Positions 32,705 to 41,208 of a stretch of DNA of 64,000 nt are shown here, one piece after another. Every line of letters starts with the position of its first letter. Position 1 is the first letter of the stretch. Location of the stretch: contig CANRND010000001.1 in the NCBI GenBank assembly GCA_947631905.1, forward strand, positions 62,001 to 126,000. Direction: 5' to 3'. Made by a program: the position numbers and the translations under genes. The stretch is from an uncultured Clostridia bacterium. GTDB lineage: Bacteria; Bacillota; Clostridia; Christensenellales; Borkfalkiaceae. The notes beneath the pieces were generated by a model. That model saw only the letters and a program-made list of their open reading frames with translations. It did not search any database and was not told the origin of the DNA.

Positions 32705-34198
32705 ATGGCGGATTATCTGCATCTCAAAAACGGGACGGACGTGCGCGGGACGGCGATTGCGGGCGTTAAAGGCGATCCCGTCACCCTGACGGACAGCGCG
32801 GTGCTTTCGATCGCCGCGGGTTTTTGTATTTGGGTGAAAGAAAAACTCGGCAAAACGCCGACGATCGCCGTGGGACACGACTCCCGCCTTTCCGCGGAGC
32901 GGCTCTCCGCTCTCACGGCGCGGGGGATCACCTCGCAGGGCGGCAAAGTCATCTTTACGGGGCTTTCGTCCACGCCCTCGATGTTCATGCTTTTGCAAGA
33001 CAACTTCGGCGCGGACGCCTCGGTCATGATCACGGCGAGCCACCTGCCCTACCAGAAGAACGGGCTGAAATTCTTCGTGAAAGAGGGAGGCCTCGAAAGC
33101 GGGGAAGTGACGGAAGTCTTGCAGATCGCGGGCAAATCAGAACTTCCAGAAACCGCGGGCAAGGCGGAGGGCGAAACGCGCCCCTATCTCGAAACGTATG
33201 CCGCGGGCCTCGTGGAAAAGGTGCGCAAGGCGACGGGCGAGGACAGGCCCCTTGCGGGCAAACGGATCGTCGTGGACGCGGGAAACGGCGCGGGCGGCTT
33301 TTACGAGAACCTCGTCTTAAAGCCCCTCGGCGCGGACACCACGGGTTCGCAGTTTCTTGAACCCGACGGCAATTTCCCCAACCACATCCCCAACCCCGAG
33401 AACGAGGCCGCGATGAACGCGGTGTGCGAGGCGGTGAAGCGCAACAAGGCCGACTTCGGCGTGATCTTCGATACCGACGTGGATCGCGCGGGGGCCGTCT
33501 CCTCCACGGGGGAAGAGATCAACCGCAACCGCCTTATCGCGCTTATTTCCGCGATCCTGCTCGAAGAGCAAAAGGGCGCGTACATCGTGACGGACAGCGT
33601 CACGAGCGACGGGCTGACCCAATTCATCGAGAAGCGCGGCGGCGTGCATCGCCGCTTTAAGCGGGGATACAAGAATGTGATCAACGAGAGCAAGCGGCTG
33701 AACGCCGAGGGAAAATACTCCCCTCTCGCCATCGAGACGAGCGGGCATGCCGCCCTCAAAGAGAACTACTTTCTCGACGACGGCGCCTACCTTATCACCC
33801 GTCTTCTGATCGCCCTTTCAAAGGCGGCAAAGCAGGGGAAAGACCTCATGGAACTCATCTCCGATCTGCCCGAACCCGCCGAGGCGAAAGAGGTCAGGCT
33901 GAATTTTGCCGCGGGCGTGGACTTTAAGACGCTGGGCGGCGGGGTGATCGAGGACATAAAACGGGCGGCGGAGACGTCCTGCCGCTTCTCGCTTGCGCCC
34001 GAAAACTGCGAGGGCGTGCGCCTGAACTTCGGAAAGGAATACGGCGACGGCTGGGCGCTCGTCCGCATGAGCCTGCACGAGCCGATCATGCCCATCAACG
34101 CAGAGAGCAATTCCGCGGGCGGCGTTGCGCTCATTCTGAAAGAACTGCATACGCTCCTGCAAAAATACGCGTTTTTGGACGCGGAGAAACTTCTTTGA
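32705..34198 (+). CDS. Phosphoglucomutase/phosphomannomutase-type alpha-D-phosphohexomutase (497 aa)
   Basis: Interconverts hexose-1- and hexose-6-phosphates. Four-domain family motifs are present: VGHDSRLSAE, phosphoserine loop VMITASHLPYQKNG (Ser112), metal loop IFDTDVDRAG, sugar loop ETSGHAALKENYFLDDGAY, and a C-terminal phosphate-binding region NFGKEYGDGWALVRMSLHEP. Start ATG 32705 directly follows AGGGGGGAAGA; the open frame upstream has no initiation site. Whether glucose or mannose forms are preferred cannot be told. Next gene is transketolase, 59 nt on, possibly co-transcribed. Confidence 0.92.
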   Translation: MADYLHLKNGTDVRGTAIAGVKGDPVTLTDSAVLSIAAGFCIWVKEKLGKTPTIAVGHDSRLSAERLSALTARGITSQGGKVIFTGLSSTPSMFMLLQDNFGADASVMITASHLPYQKNGLKFFVKEGGLESGEVTEVLQIAGKSELPETAGKAEGETRPYLETYAAGLVEKVRKATGEDRPLAGKRIVVDAGNGAGGFYENLVLKPLGADTTGSQFLEPDGNFPNHIPNPENEAAMNAVCEAVKRNKADFGVIFDTDVDRAGAVSSTGEEINRNRLIALISAILLEEQKGAYIVTDSVTSDGLTQFIEKRGGVHRRFKRGYKNVINESKRLNAEGKYSPLAIETSGHAALKENYFLDDGAYLITRLLIALSKAAKQGKDLMELISDLPEPAEAKEVRLNFAAGVDFKTLGGGVIEDIKRAAETSCRFSLAPENCEGVRLNFGKEYGDGWALVRMSLHEPIMPINAESNSAGGVALILKELHTLLQKYAFLDAEKLL

Positions 34199-34257
34199 CC
34201 ACACACGGCTCCACGGCGGGCCACGCAAACCCATAAAAAAATAAGGAGAAAATAGAT

Positions 34258-36246
34258 ATGAAACAAACGACCATCAACGCGATCCGCATCCTTTCGGCGG
34301 AAGCGATCCAAAAGGCAAACTCGGGACATCCCGGACTTCCGCTCGGCTCCGCGCCCATTGCGTACACCCTGTGGCAGAACTTTTTGAAGTTCAACAACAA
34401 GGACCCCAAGTGGGACGATCGGGACCGCTTCGTCCTCTCCGCGGGACACGGCTCCATGCTCAACTATTCCCTGCTGTATCTCTACGGCTTCGGGCTGACG
34501 GTGGAGGACCTCCAAAACTTCCGCCAGCTCGGAAGCAAGACCCCCGGCCACCCCGAATACGGCCACACGGTGGGCATTGAAACGACCACGGGTCCTTTGG
34601 GACAGGGCATTGCCAACGCCGTGGGTATGGCGGTCGCCGAGGCGCACCTCGCCGCGAAATTCAACCGCGAGGGCTTCCCCGTGGTCGATCACTACACCTA
34701 CGCGCTCGTCGGGGACGGGTGCTTAGAGGAGGGCATCTCCTATGAGGCATGCTCGTTTGCGGGGACGCACGAACTCGGAAAACTCATCGTCTTTTACGAC
34801 GACAACGACATCACCATCGAGGGCAACACCGACATCACGTTCAAAGAGGACGTCGCCGCCCGCTTCAAGGCGCAGAACTGGCAGGTCCTGAAAGTAGACC
34901 TCGTCGCCAACCCCGACAACGTGCAGATGATCGCAAACGCCATCAAAAAGGCGCAGAAAGAGACGAAAAAGCCCTCGATCATCATCTGCAAGACGAAGAT
35001 CGGCTACGGCACCCCGCTCGAAGGGAGCCACAAGTGCCACGGTTCCCCTCTCGGCGCCGAAAACCTGCAAAAGACGAAAGAAAAGCTCGGCTGGACGTGG
35101 GCGCCGTTCGAAGTTCCCGCGGAAGTGTTGAAGCACACCGCCACGGCGGGCAGAAGAGGCGCAAAGCGCGAGAGAGAATGGAAAGCGATGTTCGCGGAAT
35201 ACGAAAAGGCTTACCCCGAACTCGCCGCAGAATACAAGTCCGCGATGAAAGGCGAGCTTCCCGATCTTGCGCACTGCGAGGAGCTGTTCGCGTTTGAAAA
35301 GCCGATGGCGACCCGCCAGACTTCGGCGCAGGTATTGCAGAAGATCGCGGCGCGCGTTCCCTCCCTCATGGGCGGCAGCGCAGACCTCGCGCCCTCCAAC
35401 CTCTCCGACATGAAGAACACCGATACGATCACCTACGGCGACTTCCAGCCCGGCCACTACGAGGGCAGAAATATGCACTTCGGCATCCGCGAACACGCGA
35501 TGGCGGCGATCACGAACGGCATGCAGCTCCATGGCGGTTTGCGCGCATACTGCTCCACGTTCTTCATCTTCTCCGACTACTGCAAGCATGCGATGCGCCT
35601 CTCCGCGCTCATGAACATCCCCGTGACCTATATTCTGACGCACGACTCGATCGGCGTCGGCGAGGACGGCCCCACCCACGAACCCGTGGAACAGCTCATC
35701 GCCCTCCGCTCCATTCCCAACATGAAAGTGTACCGCCCCGCAGACGGCAAGGAGACGGCGGCGGCGTGGATATCCGCGCTCACAGGCACCGCGCCCACCG
35801 CGCTCGTTTTGACAAGGCAGAACCTGCCCCAATACGAAAACAGCGGGCTTGACGCGCTCAAAGGCGGCTATATCCTCGAAGATTGCGCGGGAACGCCCGA
35901 CGTGTTGCTCATTGCGAGCGGCTCGGAGGTGGAACTCTGCGTCAAGGCAAAGGCCGCGCTCGCGGAAGAGAACATCAAGGCGCGCGTTGTCTCCATGCCC
36001 TGCATCGAGGAGTTTGAAAAACAGTGCGACTGCTACAAGGAGAGCGTGCTTCCCAAGGCCGTCAAGGCGCGCGTGTGCGTGGAAGCGGGCAGCCCTTACA
36101 GCTGGTATAAATACGCGGGCGACAACGGCGAGATCGTGGCGATGACCACGTTCGGCGCGAGCGGCCCCGCGCCCAAGCTGTTTGAAAAGTTCGGCTTCAC
36201 GGTGGAAAACGTCGTCGCCAAAGCAAAGGCTTCCCTCAACAAATAA
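34258..36246 (+). CDS. tkt: Transketolase (662 aa)
   Basis: Thiamine-diphosphate enzyme of the non-oxidative pentose phosphate pathway. N-terminal SGHPGLPLGSAP, RFVLSAGHGSMLNYSLLYL, TTTGPLGQGIANAVGMA, and ThDP/Mg motif GDGCLEEGISYEA...FYDDN; the central pyrimidine domain holds MHFGIREHAMAAITNGM and THDSIGVGEDGPTHEPVEQ; a C-terminal domain follows. Length and order are those of complete bacterial transketolases. RBS AAGGAG before ATG 34258. Confidence 0.97.
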   Translation: MKQTTINAIRILSAEAIQKANSGHPGLPLGSAPIAYTLWQNFLKFNNKDPKWDDRDRFVLSAGHGSMLNYSLLYLYGFGLTVEDLQNFRQLGSKTPGHPEYGHTVGIETTTGPLGQGIANAVGMAVAEAHLAAKFNREGFPVVDHYTYALVGDGCLEEGISYEACSFAGTHELGKLIVFYDDNDITIEGNTDITFKEDVAARFKAQNWQVLKVDLVANPDNVQMIANAIKKAQKETKKPSIIICKTKIGYGTPLEGSHKCHGSPLGAENLQKTKEKLGWTWAPFEVPAEVLKHTATAGRRGAKREREWKAMFAEYEKAYPELAAEYKSAMKGELPDLAHCEELFAFEKPMATRQTSAQVLQKIAARVPSLMGGSADLAPSNLSDMKNTDTITYGDFQPGHYEGRNMHFGIREHAMAAITNGMQLHGGLRAYCSTFFIFSDYCKHAMRLSALMNIPVTYILTHDSIGVGEDGPTHEPVEQLIALRSIPNMKVYRPADGKETAAAWISALTGTAPTALVLTRQNLPQYENSGLDALKGGYILEDCAGTPDVLLIASGSEVELCVKAKAALAEENIKARVVSMPCIEEFEKQCDCYKESVLPKAVKARVCVEAGSPYSWYKYAGDNGEIVAMTTFGASGPAPKLFEKFGFTVENVVAKAKASLNK

Positions 36247-36316
36247 ATTTTGTCCCTCGCGTGTTCCGCGCGGGGGTATATGGCGCGTATGCGCCGAAAG
36301 GGGTGTCCCCCATTAC

Positions 36317-36356
36317 GTCATTTCGAGCGGAGCCGCAGGCGCAGCCGAGAAATCTC
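36317..36356. repeat. Main-family palindromic repeat, short copy
   Basis: GTCATTTCGAGCGGAGCC...GCCGAGAAATCTC between tkt and the nitroreductase gene, in a 200-bp spacer that also carries two copies of GGAAAGGGGTGTCCCCC-type sequence. Confidence 0.75.
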
Positions 36357-36449
36357 ACCACATACTTGCCCACCCCTTGAGGGGTGGGTGGCTTGCCGCC
36401 AATGGCGGCAAAACGGAAAGGGGTGTCCCCCAAAAAAAAGGAGCGTAAT

Positions 36450-36992
36450 ATGGATCTCAACGACATTGAAACTTTGTATCTGCACCGCCAGAGCTGCCGC
36501 GAATTTTCCGGCAAGCCCGTGACGGAAGAACTCATCCAAAAGATCTGCGAACTTGCCCTGCTCTCCCCCTCCGCCGTGAACGCCCAGCCGTGGCGGCTCA
36601 TCGCCGTAATGGGCGAGAAGAAAAACGAGTTCGTGAAAGCCGTCCAGCCGATGGGCATGAACAAGTTTGCTTCCAAAGCGCAGGCGCTCATTGTCGTCGC
36701 ACAGGACAAGAGCGGCGGCATGATGAAAGTGGGAGAAGTGTTCAAAGAAAACCCCTATGTGAAGAACGATCTGGGGCTTTTGACGGCGCATCTCATTTTG
36801 GCGGCAGAAGCGGCGGGCCTCGGCAGCTGCATTTTGGGCGGCCGCGACGAGGACAAACTGCGCGCGCTTTTGGATTTTAAGAAAGACGTCCACATTCCGC
36901 ACGTGGTGGCGGTGGGCTACCCCGCCGAGGGCTACGAAGTGCGCCCCAAAAAGCGCAAGCCTCTCAAAGACACATTCTGCTTGCTGAAATAA
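36450..36992 (+). CDS. Nitroreductase-family flavoprotein (180 aa)
   Basis: FMN-binding nitroreductase fold. N-terminal HRQSCREFSGKPV and LALLSPSAVNAQPWRLIAV match the R-S-x-R-x-F and SPS...Q-x-W landmarks; C-terminal AAGLGSCILGG and VAVGYPAEG close the FMN site. Short class, acting on unknown quinone, nitro or flavin-type substrates with NAD(P)H. ATG 36450 has AAGGAG 6 nt upstream. Ends in a terminator at 37002. Confidence 0.9.
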   Translation: MDLNDIETLYLHRQSCREFSGKPVTEELIQKICELALLSPSAVNAQPWRLIAVMGEKKNEFVKAVQPMGMNKFASKAQALIVVAQDKSGGMMKVGEVFKENPYVKNDLGLLTAHLILAAEAAGLGSCILGGRDEDKLRALLDFKKDVHIPHVVAVGYPAEGYEVRPKKRKPLKDTFCLLK

Positions 36993-37001
36993 TTTTACGG
37001 G

Positions 37002-37029
37002 AAAGGCGGGAACTCCCGCCTTTTTGTTT
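37002..37029 (+). terminator. Terminator of the nitroreductase gene
   Basis: AAAGGCGGG-AACT-CCCGCCTTT with TTGTTTT following. Confidence 0.88.
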
Positions 37030-37084
37030 TCGCCCCGCGTGGCGCGGAAGAATGGCAAAAGTGCTTTCAAACGGCGGGAAGAGA

Positions 37085-37113
37085 TTGACAGCGCGCCCGC
37101 CTTTTCATATAAT
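37085..37113 (+). promoter_or_regulatory. Exact-consensus promoter of the CDF gene
   Basis: TTGACA (37085-37090), 17-bp spacer, TATAAT (37108-37113). The A of the ATG at 37120 is where transcription would be expected to begin, leaving no leader. Confidence 0.85.
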
Positions 37114-37119
37114 AACGGT

Positions 37120-38223
37120 ATGGGAACGCTTTCTTTCCGTGAAAACAAGGGCGCGGCGGTCTGCGCGGTCGGCATCGTGTGCAATCTTCTCCTTTGCGCA
37201 GGGAAGATCGCCGTGGGTCTGATCGTCGGCTCCGTTGCGGTCACCGCGGACGGTTTCAACAACCTGAGCGACTGCGGCGGCGGAGTTGTCGCGCTGGTCT
37301 CGCTCTTCATCGCGGGGAAGCCCGCCGACAAAAAGCATCCGTTCGGCCACCGCCGCGCGGAATACATTGCCGCGATGATCACGGCGTTTTTCGTCCTCTT
37401 TTTGGCGGCGGAACTTGTGCGGGAGTCCGCCCAAAGCATTATGCAAGGCGGAGCGCCCGCGGGGGGCCTCCTCGTCTACCTCGTTCTCGGCGTTTCGGTC
37501 GCCGTCAAGCTCGGCATGTTTGCGCTCTACCGCATTTCGGCAACGAAGTTCGACTCCGACGCATTGAAAGCGGCGGCAACGGACAGCTTGTGCGACAGCG
37601 CGGCAACGGCGGCGGTGATTGCGGGGACGGCCCTCTCGGCGGTCGTTCCGTCCGCGGACGGCTGGGCGGGCGTTGTCGTCTCCCTCTTCATCGTGTGGCA
37701 GGGGATCGAAATTTTAGCGGAGGCAAGCTCGAAATTGCTCGGGCAGGCCCCCGACCCCTCTCTCGCGGAGCGCATAAAGGCGCTTCTCCTCTCTGCGGAC
37801 GGGATCCTCGGCGTTCACGATCTGCAAATCTACAACTACGGAAAGGGCGTGTCTTTCGCCACGATCCATGCCGAAATGGACGCGCGCCTTCCCATGCTCG
37901 ACGCGCATACCGTGATCGACGAGATGGAGATGAAAGTCAAAAAGGAGACGGGGGTGCTTCTCACCATCCATCTCGACCCCGTCGATCTTACAAACAGAGA
38001 GGAATCGACCCTCAGGCTGAAAATATGGGAAGCGGCGCGGGAGCTTGCCGAGGGGTTGGAACTGCACGATCTTCGGCTCGTGCCGGGGACAGACAAGGTG
38101 GAATTTGACGTAGGCGTCCCCTATGCCTGCAAACGGACCGACAGCGAGCTTTACGAGGCGCTTTTCGGCATTGTGAAAGACCTCGGCGATTACGAGCCGA
38201 TCATACGGATCGAACGGGAGTAA
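37120..38223 (+). CDS. Cation diffusion facilitator family metal exporter (367 aa)
   Basis: Six transmembrane helices in ~12-205, metal-site motifs VTADGFNNLSDCGGG and HPFGHRRAEYIAAM, then a cytoplasmic ferredoxin-like domain (HDLQIYNYGKGVSFATIHAEMDA) and an extra C-terminal segment. CDF proteins export Zn, Mn, Fe, Co or Cd using the proton gradient; the metal cannot be deduced. Start ATG 37120 has no ribosome site and lies 6 nt after the -10, so a leaderless mRNA is likely. Earlier in-frame codons would precede the promoter. Confidence 0.9.
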   Translation: MGTLSFRENKGAAVCAVGIVCNLLLCAGKIAVGLIVGSVAVTADGFNNLSDCGGGVVALVSLFIAGKPADKKHPFGHRRAEYIAAMITAFFVLFLAAELVRESAQSIMQGGAPAGGLLVYLVLGVSVAVKLGMFALYRISATKFDSDALKAAATDSLCDSAATAAVIAGTALSAVVPSADGWAGVVVSLFIVWQGIEILAEASSKLLGQAPDPSLAERIKALLLSADGILGVHDLQIYNYGKGVSFATIHAEMDARLPMLDAHTVIDEMEMKVKKETGVLLTIHLDPVDLTNREESTLRLKIWEAARELAEGLELHDLRLVPGTDKVEFDVGVPYACKRTDSELYEALFGIVKDLGDYEPIIRIERE

Positions 38224-38237
38224 CGGCCTTTCGGAAA

Positions 38238-38272
38238 GCGCCGCTTTGCGTTTGCAAAGCGGCGCATTATTT
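38238..38272 (+). terminator. Terminator of the CDF gene
   Basis: GCGCCGCTTTGC-GTTT-GCAAAGCGGCGC, followed by ATTATTTATT (weak T-run). Confidence 0.7.
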
Positions 38273-38593
38273 ATTGTCCTTTCGCCCCGCGCACTCCCAA
38301 TATGTCATTTCGACCAAGCCGCTTTCAGCGGCGCGTGGAGAAATCTCAACTACTTTACCCTCTCCGTGGGAGAGGGGTAGGGGTGTGGGACGGATTCAAA
38401 ATACGTCACCCTGAGCCTACTCTCTCTCAATACGTCACCCTGAGCCTACTCTCTCTCAATACGTCACCCTGAGCCTGTCGAAGGGTGTCCGCATTATCAT
38501 AAGGACATGTTTCTCCTACGCTCAACATGACGTAAATTGCCTCCCCCCAACGCGTTGGGGGGAGGGTAGGAAAGGGGGCTTCTTTATTTTCAC
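38273..38593. repeat. Repeat cluster: main-family copy, hairpin and three 29-bp tandem units
   Basis: 38304-38347 is a main-family copy (GTCATTTCGACC...GAGAAATCTC) with inner stem GCCGC/GCGGC. 38356-38380 is the hairpin ACCCTCTCC/GGAGAGGGGT. 38400-38486 holds a 29-bp unit, AATACGTCACCCTGAGCC plus TACTCTCTCTC, two whole copies and a third that diverges. 38541-38565 is the palindrome shared with 27408-27431. No gene. Confidence 0.75.
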
Positions 38594-38695
38594 TCACCCC
38601 TCCCGTTTCCAGTAGTAACCGCAGTAAGTATTTGTCAAATATTGCGCTGCTTGTGCGGCGTCATCAAGCTCCGAAACGGCTTCCGCGCTCACCCT
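38594..38695 (-). pseudogene. C-terminal fragment of a second BspA-like lipoprotein gene
   Basis: Reading the minus strand, the codons before the TGA at 38594-38596 give ...AEAVSELDDAAQAAQYLTNT then YCGYYWKREG, closely matching the last residues of the intact protein at 25553-27376 (AEAVLGLEDPATAAKYLTST, then YASFNWKREG). Homology continues past the stop for ~80 bp (GTGAGTGAAAATAA, CCCCCTTTCCT, the 20-bp palindrome). Upstream of ~38695 the frame is closed and no LRR sequence is found. I read it as the remnant of an inverted duplicate. Confidence 0.75.
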
Positions 38696-38729
38696 CTACA
38701 TCGAAGCCATGAATAGCCGCCACTGATCC

Positions 38730-38764
38730 AAAAAGGTCGGAGAAATTTTCTCTCCGACCTTTTT
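38730..38764. terminator. Symmetric terminator upstream of the AT-rich islet
   Basis: AAAAAGGTCGGAGA / TCTCCGACCTTTTT with a short A/T-rich loop; T-runs on both strands. Confidence 0.8.
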
Positions 38765-38845
38765 GTGCCTCCCCATGTGCGATTGTCGGGGAAAGGATTG
38801 TTTATAATCATTTCTTATGAATAAATAAGTATATATTATTTAAGG

Positions 38846-38989
38846 GTGCTATTGACATTTCTCATTATTTGTGGTATCATTATTTACAAGTTGTTTTATG
38901 AACTAAGAGATGGGCATTCAATAGATCCGAGATTCTTTGATATTTCGGGACATGTAGGATTTAGTGCAATTATCTCGTTGGAGGTTTAA
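38846..38989 (+). CDS. Small membrane peptide (~47 aa), first gene of the AT-rich islet
   Basis: Short open frame ending TAA at 38987-38989, one base before the next ATG. From the GTG at 38846 it reads one hydrophobic helix (VLLTFLIICGIIIYKLFYEL) followed by RDGHSIDPRFFDISGHVGFS and a short end. The composition, with helix then soluble tail, looks genuine, but the start is uncertain: GTG 38846 or TTG 38852 behind AAGG, or a codon lost upstream. The GGAGG of the following lipoprotein gene lies inside its last codons, suggesting coupled translation. A promoter-like TTGACA-17-TATCAT (38852-38880) lies within it and could instead serve the lipoprotein alone. Function unknown. Confidence 0.4.
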   Translation: MLLTFLIICGIIIYKLFYELRDGHSIDPRFFDISGHVGFSAIISLEV

Positions 38990-38990
38990 C

Positions 38991-39458
38991 ATGAAAACTA
39001 CTGTAAAAATGCTTATTGGTGTTATACTTCTCTCATTATTATTGTTTGCTGGGTGCTATTCCAATGAAACACCTCAAGTAGTCTATTCAATAGGAAAAGA
39101 ATATGTTTTTGACACAATTAAAGTGATTGTAGAGCATGATGAGACACAAGAGATGTTCGTTTTATACTATGATGTTTTGGAACAAGAAGTAGGTACTCAT
39201 TATTTTTCCTTTTCATTTCATTATGACACGGAAACGCTGAGGAATAGCGATCAGTTCGAATATTATGATGATTTTGATTCTACGGTAGAATTTGACGAAA
39301 ACGGATATTATGTCTTTGATACAAGCAAAACATTTTACATATCCTATCAAAATGCAACTTCAGACGTCAAGAGCATTATAAATAGTAAAAATTGCACCTT
39401 GGAATTTCCAATAGGAACATTTGCATTTAATACGATAGATAATGATTTAGACGATTAA
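38991..39458 (+). CDS. AT-rich small lipoprotein of unknown function (155 aa)
   Basis: ATG 38991 with GGAGG 6 nt upstream. Signal peptide MKTTVKMLIGVILLSLLLFA with lipobox FAGC. The mature part is acidic, rich in Tyr/Asp/Phe and predicted beta (YVFDTIKVIVEHDETQEMFV, FSFSFHYDTETL), with no recognised domain. Base composition and codon choice (ATA, AAA, TTA, AGA) are clearly poorer in GC than the neighbours, pointing to recent acquisition. It shares a TAATG overlap with the next small frame. Confidence 0.75.
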   Translation: MKTTVKMLIGVILLSLLLFAGCYSNETPQVVYSIGKEYVFDTIKVIVEHDETQEMFVLYYDVLEQEVGTHYFSFSFHYDTETLRNSDQFEYYDDFDSTVEFDENGYYVFDTSKTFYISYQNATSDVKSIINSKNCTLEFPIGTFAFNTIDNDLDD

Positions 39459-39673
39459 TGCCACAGAAATTTAGTGGTTATGATTACTGTTTCTTTCTGT
39501 TGACGAAGCTCCTCATTGCCGCGGCAGACAAATTGTTCTTCTTGGGCGGTTTGGGCATCACTTTGGCGGAATTTTTTAATGTTTCCGAAATGCAGGATAC
39601 GTTTTCAGACGTCACGGCAAAATTTACGCCCAAACAAAAACAGCTTTTAACGGAATTTTTGAAAAGTATTTAA
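39458..39673 (+). CDS. Small hypothetical protein (71 aa), possibly a gene remnant
   Basis: Begins at the ATG overlapping the lipoprotein stop (TAATG) and ends just before a strong terminator. One hydrophobic helix (KLLIAAADKLFFLGGLGITLAE) is followed by a polar tail ending FTPKQKQLLTEFLKSI. Composition returns to the GC-rich host style from about 39500, and the frame has no ribosome site of its own, so it may be the 3' end of an older host gene fused by the insertion of the AT-rich pair. Function unknown. Confidence 0.45.
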   Translation: MPQKFSGYDYCFFLLTKLLIAAADKLFFLGGLGITLAEFFNVSEMQDTFSDVTAKFTPKQKQLLTEFLKSI

Positions 39674-39679
39674 GTATAC

Positions 39680-39725
39680 AAAAAGCGCCCGCCCGCGGAC
39701 GAGAGTCCGCGGGCGGGCGCTTTTT
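39680..39725. terminator. Strong bidirectional terminator
   Basis: A 21-bp perfect stem (AAAAAGCGCCCGCCC... / ...GGGCGGGCGCTTTTT) with loop GAGA between the 71-aa gene and the convergent rubrerythrin gene. Confidence 0.93.
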
Positions 39726-39740
39726 CAAGCAAGATATGTT

Positions 39741-40283
39741 TTAATAATTTTCAGCCGTGATCTCGAAGAAGCTCTTCGGATGGGCGCAGACGGGGCAGAC
39801 CTCGGGCGCTTTCGTGCCGACGATGATATGTCCGCAGTTGCGGCATTCCCAAACCTTTACCTCGCTCCGCTCGAACACCTGCGCGGTTTCGAGGTTATGC
39901 AGCAGTGCGCGGTAGCGCTCTTCATGATGTTTTTCGATGGCGGCGACCATGCGGAACTTGGCTGCGAGCGCCGTAAAGCCCTCCTCTTCGGCGGTCTTGG
40001 CAAAACCCTCGTACATATCCGTCCATTCATAGTTTTCGCCGTCCGCCGCTTCCTTTAAGTTGGTCGCGGTGTCGCCGATGCCGCACAGTTCTTTCAGCCA
40101 AAGTTTGGCGTGTTCCTTTTCGTTGTCCGCCGTCTTCAAAAAGAGCGCAGACATCTGCTCGTAGCCCTCTTTCTTTGCGACCGAGGCAAAATAGGTATAC
40201 TTGTTGCGCGCCTGCGATTCTCCCGCGAACGCCGCCTGCAAATTCTTTTCGGTCTGCGTACCCGCATATTTGTTTTCCGCCAT
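39741..40283 (-). CDS. Rubrerythrin (180 aa)
   Basis: Oxidative-stress peroxidase of anaerobes. Ferritin-like di-iron domain (~1-140) with helices [20 protein letters not shown] and [16 protein letters not shown] and a second pair containing [11 protein letters not shown]...[10 protein letters not shown]-terminal rubredoxin-like domain has two CxxC knuckles ([12 protein letters not shown] and [12 protein letters not shown]). Reduces hydrogen peroxide with electrons from NAD(P)H via redox partners. ATG 40283 lies 8 nt after AAGGAG; the longer frame upstream runs through the promoter. Confidence 0.96.
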   Translation of the reverse strand: MAENKYAGTQTEKNLQAAFAGESQARNKYTYFASVAKKEGYEQMSALFLKTADNEKEHAKLWLKELCGIGDTATNLKEAADGENYEWTDMYEGFAKTAEEEGFTALAAKFRMVAAIEKHHEERYRALLHNLETAQVFERSEVKVWECRNCGHIIVGTKAPEVCPVCAHPKSFFEITAENY

Positions 40284-40311
40284 TGTTTTATCTCCTTTTG
40301 TGATTTTCTTC

Positions 40312-40339
40312 ATTATACCATAACGGAAAATTTTGTCAA
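40312..40339 (-). promoter_or_regulatory. Promoter of the rubrerythrin gene
   Basis: -35 TTGACA (40334-40339), 16-bp spacer, -10 TATAAT (40312-40317), in the 79-bp gap after the epimerase gene. Confidence 0.78.
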
Positions 40340-40362
40340 GCGGCAGAGCCGATTTCGCCGCC

Positions 40363-41208
40363 TCATATCCCGAAATAATCGATCTTTTGCACGGCCGTAG
40401 CGCGCTCCCCGCCCGCAAGCGTGCGGATCCCCGCCTTTTGGGGAAAAGCCCTCTCTTCGCCGACTGTATCGGGCAAATTTGCCCACGGCTCCACGCAGAG
40501 CATCTCCGCCCCCTCGGGCCGCCACAAAAGCAGATAGGGAAAGTCCCCGAACTCTACGCGGGCGAGCGGTTTTCCCGCGCGGTGCAATGTCACGGCGCGG
40601 GAACGCGGGGCAAAGATCAACGTATTTCCGTGTTGAAGTTCCTCTTCGGGGAGGGGAAATTCTCTCCCCTCGCCGTAAAATTTGCGCTCCCCTGTGAGCC
40701 GCCCCTCGCCGTCGTGGACGAACGCGAGAAAGCTCTCTTCCTCCTCAAAACGCAACCCGTATTCGGAAATCGGCGCAAAGAGCGCGTGCGAAAGATGTCC
40801 GCCCCACGAAAAATACAGCGGCTCCTCCGACGGATTTTCCGCTTCGTAACAAATGAATAGGCTGTTCCCGTCCAAACGGTAGGTCACGGTGAACCGAAAC
40901 GCAAAGGGAAACTGCTTTAAGGTCTCCGCGTCGGAGCGCAACACAAACGAGGCGCTGTTTTCCGTCTGCGCCGCGAGCGCAAACCGCGACCGCCGCGCAA
41001 AGCCGTGGCGGGGCAAGGGATATCGCGCGCCGTTCCGAAAAAGCCCGCAATTCCCGCAGACGGGAAAGAGGACGGGAGCATGTCCCTCCCAGCTGCCGTT
41101 TTGGTTCTGCCAGAGCCGCTCCCGCCCCTGAAAGACGAGGCTCACGGGTTCCGCGCCGAGATCGTCGATGACGGCGGTTATTACGCCGTTTTCGAGCTTA
41201 TACCGCAT
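40363..41208 (-). CDS. Aldose-1-epimerase-like protein (LacX type), 281 aa
   Basis: Galactose-mutarotase-like beta-sandwich. [17 protein letters not shown] and [10 protein letters not shown] are typical of the LacX branch; [11 protein letters not shown] supplies one conserved His, [11 protein letters not shown] the second (usual form GGHPAF) and [10 protein letters not shown] the acidic residue. It equilibrates sugar anomers or hexose-6-phosphate anomers. Its 5' end overlaps the 3' end of nagA by 11 nt, so it belongs to the amino-sugar operon as its last gene. Confidence 0.85.
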   Translation of the reverse strand: MRYKLENGVITAVIDDLGAEPVSLVFQGRERLWQNQNGSWEGHAPVLFPVCGNCGLFRNGARYPLPRHGFARRSRFALAAQTENSASFVLRSDAETLKQFPFAFRFTVTYRLDGNSLFICYEAENPSEEPLYFSWGGHLSHALFAPISEYGLRFEEEESFLAFVHDGEGRLTGERKFYGEGREFPLPEEELQHGNTLIFAPRSRAVTLHRAGKPLARVEFGDFPYLLLWRPEGAEMLCVEPWANLPDTVGEERAFPQKAGIRTLAGGERATAVQKIDYFGI

